Source: Chloroflexota bacterium (GTDB lineage: Bacteria; Chloroflexota; Anaerolineae; Aggregatilineales; Phototrophicaceae). From it: a DNA stretch of 56,986 nucleotides. The stretch is taken from assembly GCA_026706445.1 (NCBI GenBank), contig JAPOYT010000206.1, positions 1-56,986 on the forward strand, in the 5' to 3' direction. Position 1 is the first letter of the stretch. The number at the start of each line of letters is the position of its first letter. The notes below the pieces were generated by a model, which saw only the letters and a list, made by a program, of their open reading frames with translations, was not told where the DNA came from and made no database searches. The position numbers and the translations under genes were made by a program. Positions 27,367-36,312 of the stretch are shown here, in pieces.

Positions 27367-27646
27367 GACGGGACAATCCTAATGTGTCGTGTTTGCCTGA
27401 TGGCAGCGAGTAATTGGATACGGAAACGCTAGTCGAATCATGACTGCATGTTGGCGCAGGGATTGAATTTCAGTCTTCTGATCGTGAATTAAACATCACG
27501 GAAGGTGACTACTTTTATAGCATGGAAACTTTAACTTTGCGACAAGATTCGATTATGACTTTTCAAGAGATCTTCGTCTTTTCTAGGGCAACGCATGATA
27601 TGAGTTTAGCTCTTATGTTCTACCATTGCAAACTCGTTCTAATTCG
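27367..27646. other. Intergenic region upstream of nrdJ
   Basis: About 280 bases lie between the nrdJ start and repeat copy 3, noticeably more AT-rich than the neighbours. I looked for a B12-box-type riboswitch, paired NrdR boxes and a hairpin leader and saw none convincingly. A GCTATAAA string on the minus strand near 27516-27523 could serve as a -10 element for nrdJ, without a good -35 box. Confidence 0.4.
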
Positions 27647-27872
27647 GAAGTGTATCCTTTTCGGTTGATTTTCAAATCAGTCCCAGAATCCCTTTACTTG
27701 CTAACATACGGAAGATGTAGGGGCGGCACGCTGTGCAGCCCGCGTTCTCGCATGACATTTGCGGGCGTTTCAGCGAAACGCCCCTACAATTCGTCGTCAT
27801 TTTGGGTGAAGAAAGTCGAGCAAAGATTCGAATTCAGAACGCAACAATTTCAACCGAGTTCGATACACTACT
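27647..27872 (+). repeat. Repeat element copy 3 (outer TIR, GTAGGGGCG-type palindromic core)
   Basis: The left arm 27647-27670 (GAAGTGTATCCTTTTCGGTT) and the right arm about 27848-27872 (TTTCAACCGAGTTCGATACA) are imperfect inverted repeats and match copies 1 and 2. The core runs from GTAGGGGCGGCACG (27718) to CGCCCCTAC (27779-27787). The 85 bases after it are homologous to those in copy 2. It lies between the ftsZ terminator and nrdJ. Confidence 0.82.
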
Positions 27873-27890
27873 TCTAATTCCGCTGTGAAT

Positions 27891-27918
27891 AGAAAAGGTG
27901 GGCGCGAATTGCCCACCT
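27891..27918 (-). terminator. Terminator after ftsZ
   Basis: On the minus strand AGGTGGGC and GCCCACCT form a perfect 8-bp stem around a 7-base loop, followed by TTTTCT. It lies 29 bases after the ftsZ stop and closes the dcw cluster. Confidence 0.88.
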
Positions 27919-27946
27919 CTGTCGTGAAATCTTGTTGCTTCGCGGA

Positions 27947-29185
27947 TTACTGACGGCGATTGCGCTTCCGCAGAAATGCAGGCAATTCGGTATTCTTGGG
28001 GTCTATATTGTCGTATGTCCGCGGGTCTTCCTGTGGTGGGGAAGGCGGCGCGAGGCGATTGCGCTGGAATGGCGAAGACGACCCCGATCCGCCGCCGGCG
28101 GCCGCGTTTTCCCCGGGCGCTTGAACTTCCACGTCCTCGTAGACGGGGCGCTGAACCTGGGGCGGCTGGGGCAGCGGCGTCGTCTGGCGAATCGGCAACG
28201 TGCCCGCTTCCTTCATTGTCGTCTCGAGGCGGCTGCGCTCGAAGCCGGTGGCGATAACAGTGATGTGGACTTCATCACCCATGCTTTCGTCAATGTGGGC
28301 GCCGAAGATGAGATTACATTCCGGATGCGCGCTGTCTTTGATTATGGCAGCCGCTTCGTTGACCTCGAACAGCGTCAAATCGCTGCCGCCAGTAATCGAG
28401 AATAAAATGCCGCGAGCGCCATCGATCGTCACATCAAGCAACCCGCTTGTAATCGCCATCTCGGCGGCCGATCGGGCGCGGTCGTCGCCGGCGCATCGTC
28501 CCACCGCCATCAAAGCGGCGCCGCCTTCAGACATCACCGTGCGAACATCAGCAAAGTCAAGGTTGATTAAGCCGGGCACGGTAATCAATTCTGATATGCC
28601 CTGGATGCCTTGACGCAGCACATCATCCGCCAGCGAGAAGGCTTGCTGAAGCGTCGAGCGCTTGTCCGCCATTTGCAGCAGGCGGTCATTCGGAATCACG
28701 ATCAGTGTATCCACTTGGCTCTTCAGCGCTTCGATTCCGGTCTTGGCTAGCTGCGCCCGCCGCGTGCCCTCAAAGGTAAAGGGACGGGTTACGACGCCAA
28801 TGGTTAATGCGCCCAGCTCTTTGGCGATCTGCGCAATGACCGGCGACGCGCCCGTGCCGGTGCCGCCGCCCATGCCGCAGGCGACGAATATCATGTCTGA
28901 CCCGCGAAGCACCTCGAGCAAATCTTCCGAACTTTCTTCGGCTGCCTTTCGCCCGATCTCCGGATTGCCGCCGGCGCCGAGCCCGCGCGTCAGCTTGTCG
29001 CCGATGCGAACGCGCGTCTTTGCCTTGGACAACATCAAGGCTTGGTTATCGGTATTTACGGCAATAAACTCAACACCGCCCAAACCTTCATTGATCATGC
29101 GATTGACGGCGTTTCCACCCCCGCCGCCAACACCAATGACCTTGATTTGCGCGAAGTTTTCCCCTGTTATCAAATCATTGACCAT
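27947..29185 (-). CDS. ftsZ: Cell division protein FtsZ
   Basis: The tubulin-like GTPase has 412 residues and forms the division ring. [16 protein letters not shown], the nucleotide signature [32 protein letters not shown] and the T7 loop [11 protein letters not shown] are intact. A Pro/Gly/Ser-rich linker of about 70 residues leads to the C-terminal peptide [12 protein letters not shown], which binds FtsA and other partners. A GAGGG ribosome site precedes the ATG. It is last in the dcw cluster and may have its own promoter in the ftsA-ftsZ gap. Confidence 0.98.
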   Translation of the reverse strand: MVNDLITGENFAQIKVIGVGGGGGNAVNRMINEGLGGVEFIAVNTDNQALMLSKAKTRVRIGDKLTRGLGAGGNPEIGRKAAEESSEDLLEVLRGSDMIFVACGMGGGTGTGASPVIAQIAKELGALTIGVVTRPFTFEGTRRAQLAKTGIEALKSQVDTLIVIPNDRLLQMADKRSTLQQAFSLADDVLRQGIQGISELITVPGLINLDFADVRTVMSEGGAALMAVGRCAGDDRARSAAEMAITSGLLDVTIDGARGILFSITGGSDLTLFEVNEAAAIIKDSAHPECNLIFGAHIDESMGDEVHITVIATGFERSRLETTMKEAGTLPIRQTTPLPQPPQVQRPVYEDVEVQAPGENAAAGGGSGSSSPFQRNRLAPPSPPQEDPRTYDNIDPKNTELPAFLRKRNRRQ

Positions 29186-29244
29186 AATGTCTACCCTCGT
29201 GAATCAGCACGTTTGATCAACGTGTGCGGCTCGTTCAATTGCTC

Positions 29245-29272
29245 ATTGTACGCGTATTACGACCATGCGCAA
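29245..29272 (-). promoter_or_regulatory. Possible ftsZ promoter in the ftsA-ftsZ gap
   Basis: On the minus strand TTGCGC (29267-29272) and TACAAT (29245-29250) are separated by 16 bases. The 132-base gap is AT-rich. A CACGTT/AACGTG hairpin (about 29206-29222) lies between this promoter and the ftsZ ribosome site. Confidence 0.45.
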
Positions 29273-29317
29273 TTCAAATACGCGGCAATAATTCATAACA
29301 ATTATCGGCGCATATTC

Positions 29318-30553
29318 TCAATCATCTTGCGGCAAAAAGCGACGAATAATCTCGTTCATCCGCCGGCCCCACTGGTTCACCGGCAAGCCCATGGTGTCAA
29401 CGACTTCCGGCTCGACCATGGCGTCCATCTCCAGCCCCAGCCTCAGCAATCCCACGCTTGTGCTATAGGACGGATTCTTGAGCGTATCGGCAATGCCGGT
29501 GATCTTCTCCGGGTGCGCCAAACGCACCGGCACATTCAGGATTCGCGACGCCAGGTCGCGATAGCCGGGCAGCTGAGAACTGCCGCCGGTAATCACCGCG
29601 CCCGCCCGCAGCAAGCCAGCATAACCCGAGCGCTTGATTTCTTTTTCGACCAGTTCGAAAATCTCCTCAAAACGCGCTTCAATCACCATCGCCAAATCAC
29701 GCCGCGACACTGGCAGAATCTCGCCGCCGAATGGCTCAACCGGGAACACTTCCGATTCGCTCACCGCATTCATATCGGCGTGACCGCGCTGAATCTTGAC
29801 TTGCTCCGCCAAGCCGAAGGGAACGCGCATCCAGTAGGTGATATCCTGGGTGACGTGATTGCCGCCGACCGGGATGATCGCCGTATGCCATACGGTGCCG
29901 TCGATGAATATCGCGAGGTCGGTCGTGCCTCCGCCGATATCGATGACCACCGCGCCCATTTCGCGCTCATGCTCAGTCAAGATTGCATCGCCAGCCGCCA
30001 AGGGGTTGAGGATGAAGCGATCGACTAGCACGCCCGCCGATTCCACCGCGTCTTCCAGATTTGCCAGGCTGGTCGTCGAGGCAGTGATGATATGAGCGTC
30101 CACCTCAAGCCGGAAACAGTGCATGCCGAGTGGACTGCGGATGCCTTCCTGCCCATCCAGCGTGTAGCTGCGCGGCACAACATGCAGGATCTCGCGATTA
30201 TGGGGGATCGCGATATTGCGGGCGACGCTCATTGCCTTTTCCAGATCGTCCGCGCCCACACTTCGCGAGCCGACAATCGTCGCCAAACCGCGGCTGGTTA
30301 AGGAGGAAATATGGCTGCCCGCTACACTTACGAAGGCGCGATTGATGTCATATCCGCTTGACTTTTCCGCCGTGCGAACCGATTTGGCGATAGCGGAAGA
30401 AAGCGCGCCAACATCGTTGACAACGCCCTTCTTCATCCCGTCGCTGGGCTCAATCCCCAAGCCGACGACATAGACATCTTCGGGACGCACTTCGCCAACA
30501 ATAGTGCAAATCTTGTGAGTGCCAACATCTAAACCTACTACTAAGTCACCCAT
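29318..30553 (-). CDS. ftsA: Cell division protein FtsA
   Basis: The actin-like ATPase has 411 residues and tethers FtsZ to the membrane. Phosphate 1 VVGLDVGTHKI, the 1C domain with VAGSHISS, phosphate 2 VVIDIGGGTTDLAIF, and adenosine motif AVITGGSSQLPG are present. The C-terminus ends RRMNEIIRRFLPQDD, an amphipathic membrane-targeting helix. It starts 6 bases after the ftsQ stop. Confidence 0.97.
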   Translation of the reverse strand: MGDLVVGLDVGTHKICTIVGEVRPEDVYVVGLGIEPSDGMKKGVVNDVGALSSAIAKSVRTAEKSSGYDINRAFVSVAGSHISSLTSRGLATIVGSRSVGADDLEKAMSVARNIAIPHNREILHVVPRSYTLDGQEGIRSPLGMHCFRLEVDAHIITASTTSLANLEDAVESAGVLVDRFILNPLAAGDAILTEHEREMGAVVIDIGGGTTDLAIFIDGTVWHTAIIPVGGNHVTQDITYWMRVPFGLAEQVKIQRGHADMNAVSESEVFPVEPFGGEILPVSRRDLAMVIEARFEEIFELVEKEIKRSGYAGLLRAGAVITGGSSQLPGYRDLASRILNVPVRLAHPEKITGIADTLKNPSYSTSVGLLRLGLEMDAMVEPEVVDTMGLPVNQWGRRMNEIIRRFLPQDD

Positions 30554-30559
30554 GTCGAT

Positions 30560-31393
30560 TTATCGCTCCCCTAATACCCGGTAGAATGGCGCGTCCGGAT
30601 TCGCGATATTCAACTCCGCTATTGGAATCGCGCGACTGATAATGTTTTCTACCAACACGGCGTACAAATTCACTTTCTCTCCCATGACCGAGGCCGAGTC
30701 GCTGCCCATCCACACTTGCCAACCCAGTTCATTGGTCCAACCCAGACCGTGCGCCGGATGGAAACTCAGGTGTTCGCCTTCAGGCAGAATCTCCCGCAAC
30801 CGCAGGGCGCCCAGCACCATGTCTCCGCTAAAGTCCTCCGCGCTTGGCTTTGGACCGTCGTAGCGATCCGAAATGAGATTTACATGCAGCAAATTCGGCA
30901 TCTCGGCTCGGGCGCGCATCACACGGCCTTGTAAATCGATCCAGGTCTCATCGCCGCCGTCTGACCAAACGATTGCGGGCTGCCGTTCTTGTACGATAAT
31001 CGTTACCAGATTTGGCGGCCAGCCAAGTTCAATCGCAATATCGGCAATCGACGACGAACGCAAAACACGCTGACGAATCTGCTCCGGATCCAGCCAAAAC
31101 ATGTGATAATCCGCGATATCGGAAAAAGCGAAAATCTCCTCGCGCGAAATATGGATGTTGTCCCGCACTTGAATCGACCGCACATAAAAGACATCACTGG
31201 TGAAGCAAAACAGCAAGATGACGCTGAACAGGATGAACATGATGGCGCTTGACACGCGCCAGCGCGTGAAAACGCGGCGGCGCTCGCGGCGGGCTGGCGC
31301 CGATCGCTTGGGCGTCGTGCCGGGCGCTGACCGATGCAAGACACCGGGGGCGCGTTCCGGTTGCCGTCTAGGAGCCTGGACATGACTAGCCAC
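30560..31393 (-). CDS. ftsQ: Cell division protein FtsQ/DivIB
   Basis: The protein has 277 residues and begins at GTG. A basic cytoplasmic tail of about 48 residues rich in Arg and Pro is followed by one membrane helix (about 49-68, AIMFILFSVILLFCF), a POTRA domain (VRSIQVRDNIHISREEIFA, ending near QERQPAIVW) and the FtsQ beta domain. The sequence is divergent, but its place before ftsA and the layout make the call firm. It would join FtsL and FtsI in the divisome. Confidence 0.9.
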   Translation of the reverse strand: MASHVQAPRRQPERAPGVLHRSAPGTTPKRSAPARRERRRVFTRWRVSSAIMFILFSVILLFCFTSDVFYVRSIQVRDNIHISREEIFAFSDIADYHMFWLDPEQIRQRVLRSSSIADIAIELGWPPNLVTIIVQERQPAIVWSDGGDETWIDLQGRVMRARAEMPNLLHVNLISDRYDGPKPSAEDFSGDMVLGALRLREILPEGEHLSFHPAHGLGWTNELGWQVWMGSDSASVMGEKVNLYAVLVENIISRAIPIAELNIANPDAPFYRVLGER

Positions 31394-31491
31394 TCGGGGT
31401 CTTCCAAAAGATGCATAATAGAGCCGCCGCTCGATACGAATTTCAGTGTACTATCGCTCAAAATACGGCGCAAACCGCCTGGCGCGCAATA

Positions 31492-32409
31492 TCAGGCCCA
31501 ATCGCCCAGCGTTTGAATTTCCAACTCAAGCCGCAAATTGAAAGCCGCATACACCCGGTCACGGACCTGGCAAATGAGTTCCATATAATCGCCTGCGCTA
31601 GCCCTGTCGTCACGGTTTACGAAAAAATTGGCATGAACCGGGGAGACCTGCACCGAGCCGACGCTGAATCCCTTTAAGCCAGCCGCCTCAATCAGGCGTC
31701 CTGCGTGGTCGCCCGCTGGATTCTTGAAAATGCTGCCTAGGCTGGCCCCCGGCGGCTGGGTACGGCGTCGATAATCGTTATTGTGATCCATCCGCTGTTG
31801 AATCAATTCCGGGTCGTCGCGCCGCAATAGAAATTGCGCCCGTTTGACAAAGCAGCGTCGATCAGCGCGCTGCTTCAGCCACGAGTGGCGGTAAGCGTAG
31901 TCGAGGTCATTCGTCGCGTACCAGCAGTCGCCGCGTTCCGCTTCATACACCAGCGCGCCCCTTAGCGACCTCGCGATATCGCTGTCGTGCGCGCCCGCGT
32001 TGTTCACTACGGCGCCGCCCACTGTGCCCGGCACGGCGATTGCCCATTCCATGCCGCTCAGCCCCTGTTCTTGACAATAGCGCGACAGGCGGATCAAACT
32101 CGTGCCGCTGCTAACGGTGATCAGCCCTTCGTCTTCCGCGTCCTCGCTCGCTATTCGCGCCGCCTTGTTAATGATCGTCAGGCCGCGGATGCCAGCATCG
32201 GAAACCAAAACGTTGGCGCCGCCGCCGATGACCGTCACATCGAGCTTGCGCCCCCATGCCAGCCGCAAGAGATTAAGCGTGTCTTGATAATCCGGGTCTC
32301 TTGCGATGTACAAATAGTCGGCCGGACCACCAAGGCGAGCGGCAGTGTAACGAGCCAGCGATTGCTGCGTCTGCAAGCCCGCTATCCCATGCGCGTCAAG
32401 TGACTCCAT
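31492..32409 (-). CDS. murB: UDP-N-acetylenolpyruvoylglucosamine reductase
   Basis: This FAD enzyme has 305 residues and reduces the enolpyruvyl group to form UDP-MurNAc. YTAARLGGPADYL, VIGGGANVLVSD, GMEWAIAVPGTVGGAVVNNAGA, the catalytic Ser loop GASLGSIFKNP and the final LELEIQTLG with its catalytic Glu are present. It starts 5 bases after murC. A 98-base gap then precedes ftsQ. Confidence 0.96.
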   Translation of the reverse strand: MESLDAHGIAGLQTQQSLARYTAARLGGPADYLYIARDPDYQDTLNLLRLAWGRKLDVTVIGGGANVLVSDAGIRGLTIINKAARIASEDAEDEGLITVSSGTSLIRLSRYCQEQGLSGMEWAIAVPGTVGGAVVNNAGAHDSDIARSLRGALVYEAERGDCWYATNDLDYAYRHSWLKQRADRRCFVKRAQFLLRRDDPELIQQRMDHNNDYRRRTQPPGASLGSIFKNPAGDHAGRLIEAAGLKGFSVGSVQVSPVHANFFVNRDDRASAGDYMELICQVRDRVYAAFNLRLELEIQTLGDWA

Positions 32410-32414
32410 CGGCT

Positions 32415-33797
32415 CTACGTCCCCGCGGCGAGGAATTTATCGGCGATCAGATTGGCGTCGCCGGCGCTGAAAATCAGCACAACAGCCGGCGCCCGGGGAG
32501 CGCGACTTAGCGTTTCAGCCACATCGTCGAATGTTGGCGAATAAGTTGCCGGGCGACGCGACGAAATCGCTTTTGCCAGGGCTGCGCCCGTGACGCCTTC
32601 GAGCGGCGCTTCGCGCGCGGCGTAGATTGGGGTCACCATCACTTGATCGGCGCCGTCGAAGGCGCTGACGAAATCCGACCAGAACGTTTGAATTCGCGAA
32701 TACGTATGCGGCTGCCATACCGCCCAAATCTGGCGTTCGGGGTAGCGCAAGCGCGCCGCCTCGATGTTGACCCGGATCTCAGTCGGATGGTGCGCGTAGT
32801 CGTCCACCACAAGCACGCCCTCTCGCTCGCCGCGGATTTCAAAGCGCCGCCCCGTCGACTGAAAGCTGTTGAGCGCGGCGGCGCCCTGGTCGGGACTTAC
32901 GCCACGTTCGTCCGCGACCGCCAGCGCAGCCAACGCATTCAGCACATTGTGGGCGCCGGGAATCTTAAGCTGAAGCACAGCGCGCCTGCGTCCGCGCTGC
33001 AGTACAGACGCCTTTACTACGTCGTCGCTGAAGCTTAAATCGGTCGCCCGCCAATCCGCCGCCGGATTCTCAATGCCGTAGCTGATCACTTTGCCGCCGA
33101 TAGCGCGGCGCCCCTCCGCGATGTCGCGCGCTGTTTCATCGTCCGCGCAAGCGACCAGCGCGCCGTCGTCCGCCAGTGACGCTACAAATGCATCGAAAGC
33201 GGCTCTCATCTGTTCCCGCGTAGTGAAGAAATCAGGATGATCGTGCTCCACATTGGTGACGACAGCGAGATTCGGATTCAGACCATGAAACATATTGTCG
33301 TATTCGTCAGCTTCAATGACGAATGATGGGCCCGTGCCAAGGCCAGCATTCCGGCCTGTGTTCGCCATCGTCCCGCCGACGATGAAGCTCGGATCTTTGC
33401 CCGCGGTCTGCAATATGTGGATAACCATGGATGTCGTTGTCGTCTTGCCGTGGGCGCCCGCAATAGCGATCGTATCGCTGCGGTGAAGGATCGCGGGCAT
33501 GAAATCCTTGCGCTTGAATACCGGGATGTCAAGCGCTTTAGCCGCCGCAATTTCGACATGGTCTGGCTGAGCGGCAGATGTCGCCAGCACGATATCCGCG
33601 CCTTCAACATAGCGCCCGTCATGCCCGACGTAGACACGCGCGCCATCCCGCGCCAGCGCAGCGTTGAGTGAACCGCCGCGCAAGTCCGAGCCACTGACGG
33701 CGTAGCCGCGCTCCAGCAGAATCCGCGCGATAGCCGAGAGACCGGCGCCGCCGATGCCGATGAAGTGAATTCGCTGCCCCGGTTCCAACTGGAACAT
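32415..33797 (-). CDS. murC: UDP-N-acetylmuramate--L-alanine ligase
   Basis: The Mur ligase has 460 residues and adds L-Ala to UDP-MurNAc. The N-domain HFIGIGGAGLSAIARILLERG, the P-loop GAHGKTTTTSMV, FVIEADEYDNMFHGL with the Mur-ligase Glu and Asp residues, NVEHDHPDFF, and the C-domain VVDDYAHHPTEIRV are intact. It lies downstream of murG after a 132-base gap. Confidence 0.97.
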   Translation of the reverse strand: MFQLEPGQRIHFIGIGGAGLSAIARILLERGYAVSGSDLRGGSLNAALARDGARVYVGHDGRYVEGADIVLATSAAQPDHVEIAAAKALDIPVFKRKDFMPAILHRSDTIAIAGAHGKTTTTSMVIHILQTAGKDPSFIVGGTMANTGRNAGLGTGPSFVIEADEYDNMFHGLNPNLAVVTNVEHDHPDFFTTREQMRAAFDAFVASLADDGALVACADDETARDIAEGRRAIGGKVISYGIENPAADWRATDLSFSDDVVKASVLQRGRRRAVLQLKIPGAHNVLNALAALAVADERGVSPDQGAAALNSFQSTGRRFEIRGEREGVLVVDDYAHHPTEIRVNIEAARLRYPERQIWAVWQPHTYSRIQTFWSDFVSAFDGADQVMVTPIYAAREAPLEGVTGAALAKAISSRRPATYSPTFDDVAETLSRAPRAPAVVLIFSAGDANLIADKFLAAGT

Positions 33798-33929
33798 GCC
33801 GCCCGAGCGCCTTTCCCTACAATAAACGCGGAATTCGTTTCAGATTGTCAAAACGACAAGCGCCAGAATGAGGCCTGCGGCGGCTGCCAGCGAGAATTAT
33901 TTGCATGGCGCCCGGTCCCCGCCAACAGA

Positions 33930-35039
33930 TCAAGCGCCACCCGTTTCGGTCAGCAGACGAGCCAGCCTATCCGCGCCATCGGGATTCGCCAGCGCGCCTG
34001 ACCGGCGGCTCATCTCTTTCATACGCTCGCCGTCATTGATAAGCGAGGAGACCACATCATATAGATTCGCGGGCATGTCCTCGTCATTCATTCTGATGGC
34101 CGCGCCGCGCTCGCTGAGGAATTCGGCATTCACTTTCTGATAGCGCCAGGCGTAAGGATAGGGCACGAGAATCGCTGGCAGCGCGAACAAGGGCAGCTCA
34201 GCCAGCGCGCTGGCGCCGGCGCGGCAGAGGGCGAGGTCGGCCGCGGCGAAAGCCAAACCCATGTCATCATGCAAATAGGGGAAAGCGTGGTAATCGGGGT
34301 GATCTTTCAATTCACCCGCCTCCCGCAGCGCGCGCTCCCAATCAAACTCGCCCGTGATGTGCAATACCTGCACGCCATCGTCGAGCAGCTGCCGGAGATG
34401 CGCGCCAAGAGCGACGTTGATGTTTCGCGCTCCGCGGCTGCCGCCAAAGACCAGCAGCGTCGTCCGGGCCTCATCCAAGTTGAAGTGTTCGCGCGCCTTC
34501 TCCCGCGTGGCATTTAGTCGGTTCGCTTGCAAAGGATAACCGGTGACGACCGTTTTCCCCGGTGGAAAATACTCCGCCGACGCCTCTACGCTGACGGCGA
34601 CTCTAGCTGCGAATCGCTGCAGCGCTTTGATCGCCAAGCCCGGTTCGATATCGGGTAAAAATATCGCAATGGGAAGGCCAAGCAAATGACCGCTTATTGC
34701 AACTGGCAGGTTCAACCAGCCACCGGTCAGCAGGATCACCTGCGGACGGATTCGCAATAGCTTGATCAAGGACTGGATCGTGCCTACGCTCAACTTGGCA
34801 AGGCTGGCAAGCGCTCGCAGGGGATTCACCCCATGCAGCGGTCCGGCGAGTATCTCGTGATAGCCGGCAAATTCGAGCCCCGATTCCAGCACCAGCTTGC
34901 GTTCCATGCCGCCTGTCGCGCCAAAAAAGAAGAGTTCGTGCGTCTCACTGCTGTCCCGCAGCAGCGCTTGGGCGACCGCCAGCGCGGGATAGACGTGTCC
35001 GCCGGTTCCGCCAGCTCCGATCAAAACTCGCAATTTCAC
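33930..35039 (-). CDS. murG: UDP-GlcNAc:lipid I N-acetylglucosaminyltransferase
   Basis: The GT28 enzyme has 369 residues and converts lipid I to lipid II on the inner membrane face. It opens VLIGAGGTGGHVYPALA and contains VILLTGGW, VFGGSRGARNINVAL and CRAGASALAELPLFALPAILVPYPYA. I chose the GTG at 35039, preceded by CGGAGAA, which gives the usual short N-terminus. The frame stays open to 35087. This start lies inside ftsW, whose 3' end overlaps murG by 95 bases. Confidence 0.95.
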   Translation of the reverse strand: MKLRVLIGAGGTGGHVYPALAVAQALLRDSSETHELFFFGATGGMERKLVLESGLEFAGYHEILAGPLHGVNPLRALASLAKLSVGTIQSLIKLLRIRPQVILLTGGWLNLPVAISGHLLGLPIAIFLPDIEPGLAIKALQRFAARVAVSVEASAEYFPPGKTVVTGYPLQANRLNATREKAREHFNLDEARTTLLVFGGSRGARNINVALGAHLRQLLDDGVQVLHITGEFDWERALREAGELKDHPDYHAFPYLHDDMGLAFAAADLALCRAGASALAELPLFALPAILVPYPYAWRYQKVNAEFLSERGAAIRMNDEDMPANLYDVVSSLINDGERMKEMSRRSGALANPDGADRLARLLTETGGA

Positions 35040-36267
35040 TTCTCCGTTCCGCTGTCGATTTTCGCCGGGTGGCCACGCGGCGCACACTCAGCATCAGCCC
35101 CACGCCGATCATCACTACCATTAGCGAGGACCCGCCGAAGCTGATGAAGGGCAGGGGCACGCCAGTTGAAGGCACAGCGCCCGTCATCACGGCGATGTTC
35201 AACAGCGCTTGAATGATCACCCAAGAGGTGAAACCAACGCAAAGCAGCGAACCAAAACTGTCTTTCGCCCGACGCGCAATCTGGAAGCCGCGGATGGCGA
35301 AGGCGACATACAAAGCGACAACCAGGGCCGCGCCAAATACGCCAAGCTCTTCGCCGATGATGGCGAAAATACTATCGGTGTGCGGCGCCGGCAGCGCGCC
35401 GAATTTCTGCTCTGAATGGCCGATGCCGACGCCAATCCAGCCGCCGCGCAGAAAAGCCGTTATCGCCTGCAGCGTGTGGTAATCCGACGAGGTGACATCG
35501 CTGAAACCGGCCACAAAGTCGGCAATACGTTGCTGCGCGTAAGGCCGGCTTTCCACAACGACTGCCATGACCGCGCTCGCCAATCCGCCTACCGCTCCCA
35601 TCTGCAATAAATTGGCGCCCGCTACGAAATACATGACCCCAGCCGTAAGCGCAACGATGGCGGCCGAACTCAGGTCCGGCTGCGACACAATCAGGCCGCT
35701 CAATGTGCCGACGACCAATAGAAACGGAATCAAGCCAAAAAAGAAGCTGTCGACCCTTGTGTTTTTTGAGCCCAGCCAAGCCGCCATGTAAAGCACGGTG
35801 GCGAACTCCGCCAACTCGCCAGGCTGAAAGCGCCCCCCGGTGAATGAACGCTGCGCGCCGAATCTCACCTCGCCGAATAGCCGCACGGCAACCAGCAAAA
35901 CGATCGTCACTACCAACAGCCAGAGTGCAAATCGCTTCCAAAAGCGATAATCAATTGTGGCAAAAAATATCAAAGCCAGCGCCGCCAGCATGACATTGCG
36001 CAGATGCTCCTCAACAAAGAAACCGGTTGCGCTGCCGTAGGTGTTGTTGCTCCAGTCCCAAGTCGAACTGAAGACCATCAGCGAGCCGATGGCAAGCAGC
36101 AGCACAACGACCGCCACCAGCGGCTTATCCAGCGACGCCAGCAGATGCCGCCGCTGATTGATCACCGGGCGGGGTCCTTCGTCATTGCTGGCGTTGGCGC
36201 CAAAGCCACCGCGAATTCTGCGGCGAATTCGGCGTTGCCTAGCGTCATAATTGGCTATGTCCGTCAT
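34945..36267 (-). CDS. ftsW: Lipid II polymerase FtsW (SEDS family)
   Basis: The SEDS protein has 440 residues and about ten membrane helices. Signature blocks are GEVRFGAQRSF, RFQPGELAEFATVLYMA, LIVSQPDLSSAAIV, GFSDVTSSDYHTLQAITAFLRGGWIGVGIG and VPSTGVPLPFISFGGSSLM. An Arg-rich cytoplasmic extension of about 45 residues precedes the first helix. The last 32 residues (from about RSEIASF) are encoded within murG in another frame and form a basic tail unlike most homologues. ATG 36267, with a TATAAT box 40 bases upstream. Confidence 0.95.
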   Translation of the reverse strand: MTDIANYDARQRRIRRRIRGGFGANASNDEGPRPVINQRRHLLASLDKPLVAVVVLLLAIGSLMVFSSTWDWSNNTYGSATGFFVEEHLRNVMLAALALIFFATIDYRFWKRFALWLLVVTIVLLVAVRLFGEVRFGAQRSFTGGRFQPGELAEFATVLYMAAWLGSKNTRVDSFFFGLIPFLLVVGTLSGLIVSQPDLSSAAIVALTAGVMYFVAGANLLQMGAVGGLASAVMAVVVESRPYAQQRIADFVAGFSDVTSSDYHTLQAITAFLRGGWIGVGIGHSEQKFGALPAPHTDSIFAIIGEELGVFGAALVVALYVAFAIRGFQIARRAKDSFGSLLCVGFTSWVIIQALLNIAVMTGAVPSTGVPLPFISFGGSSLMVVMIGVGLMLSVRRVATRRKSTAERRSEIASFDRSWRNRRTRLSRAGGRPSAAAGQQ

Positions 36268-36306
36268 GCCGTACCTGTGCTGGCGACTCGTTCGCGCAGT
36301 CCATTC

Positions 36307-36312
36307 ATTATA
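36307..36312 (-). promoter_or_regulatory. -10 box TATAAT upstream of ftsW
   Basis: A perfect TATAAT within AACTATAATGAAT lies 40 bases before the ftsW ATG, right at the murD stop. It could provide internal transcription of the distal dcw genes. No good -35 box is seen. Confidence 0.4.

Noticed and set aside
27367-27646. Cobalamin riboswitch or NrdR boxes before the B12-dependent nrdJ
   Set aside because: I saw neither the B12-box type sequence nor a tandem pair of NrdR palindromes on the minus strand, and no terminator-like hairpin in the leader.
27626-27877. Open frames inside repeat copies 2 and 3 whose translations share PYNSS and FWV segments
   Set aside because: The similarity comes from homologous repeat DNA at both places. 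The frames lack ribosome sites and run across the palindromes and terminal repeats.
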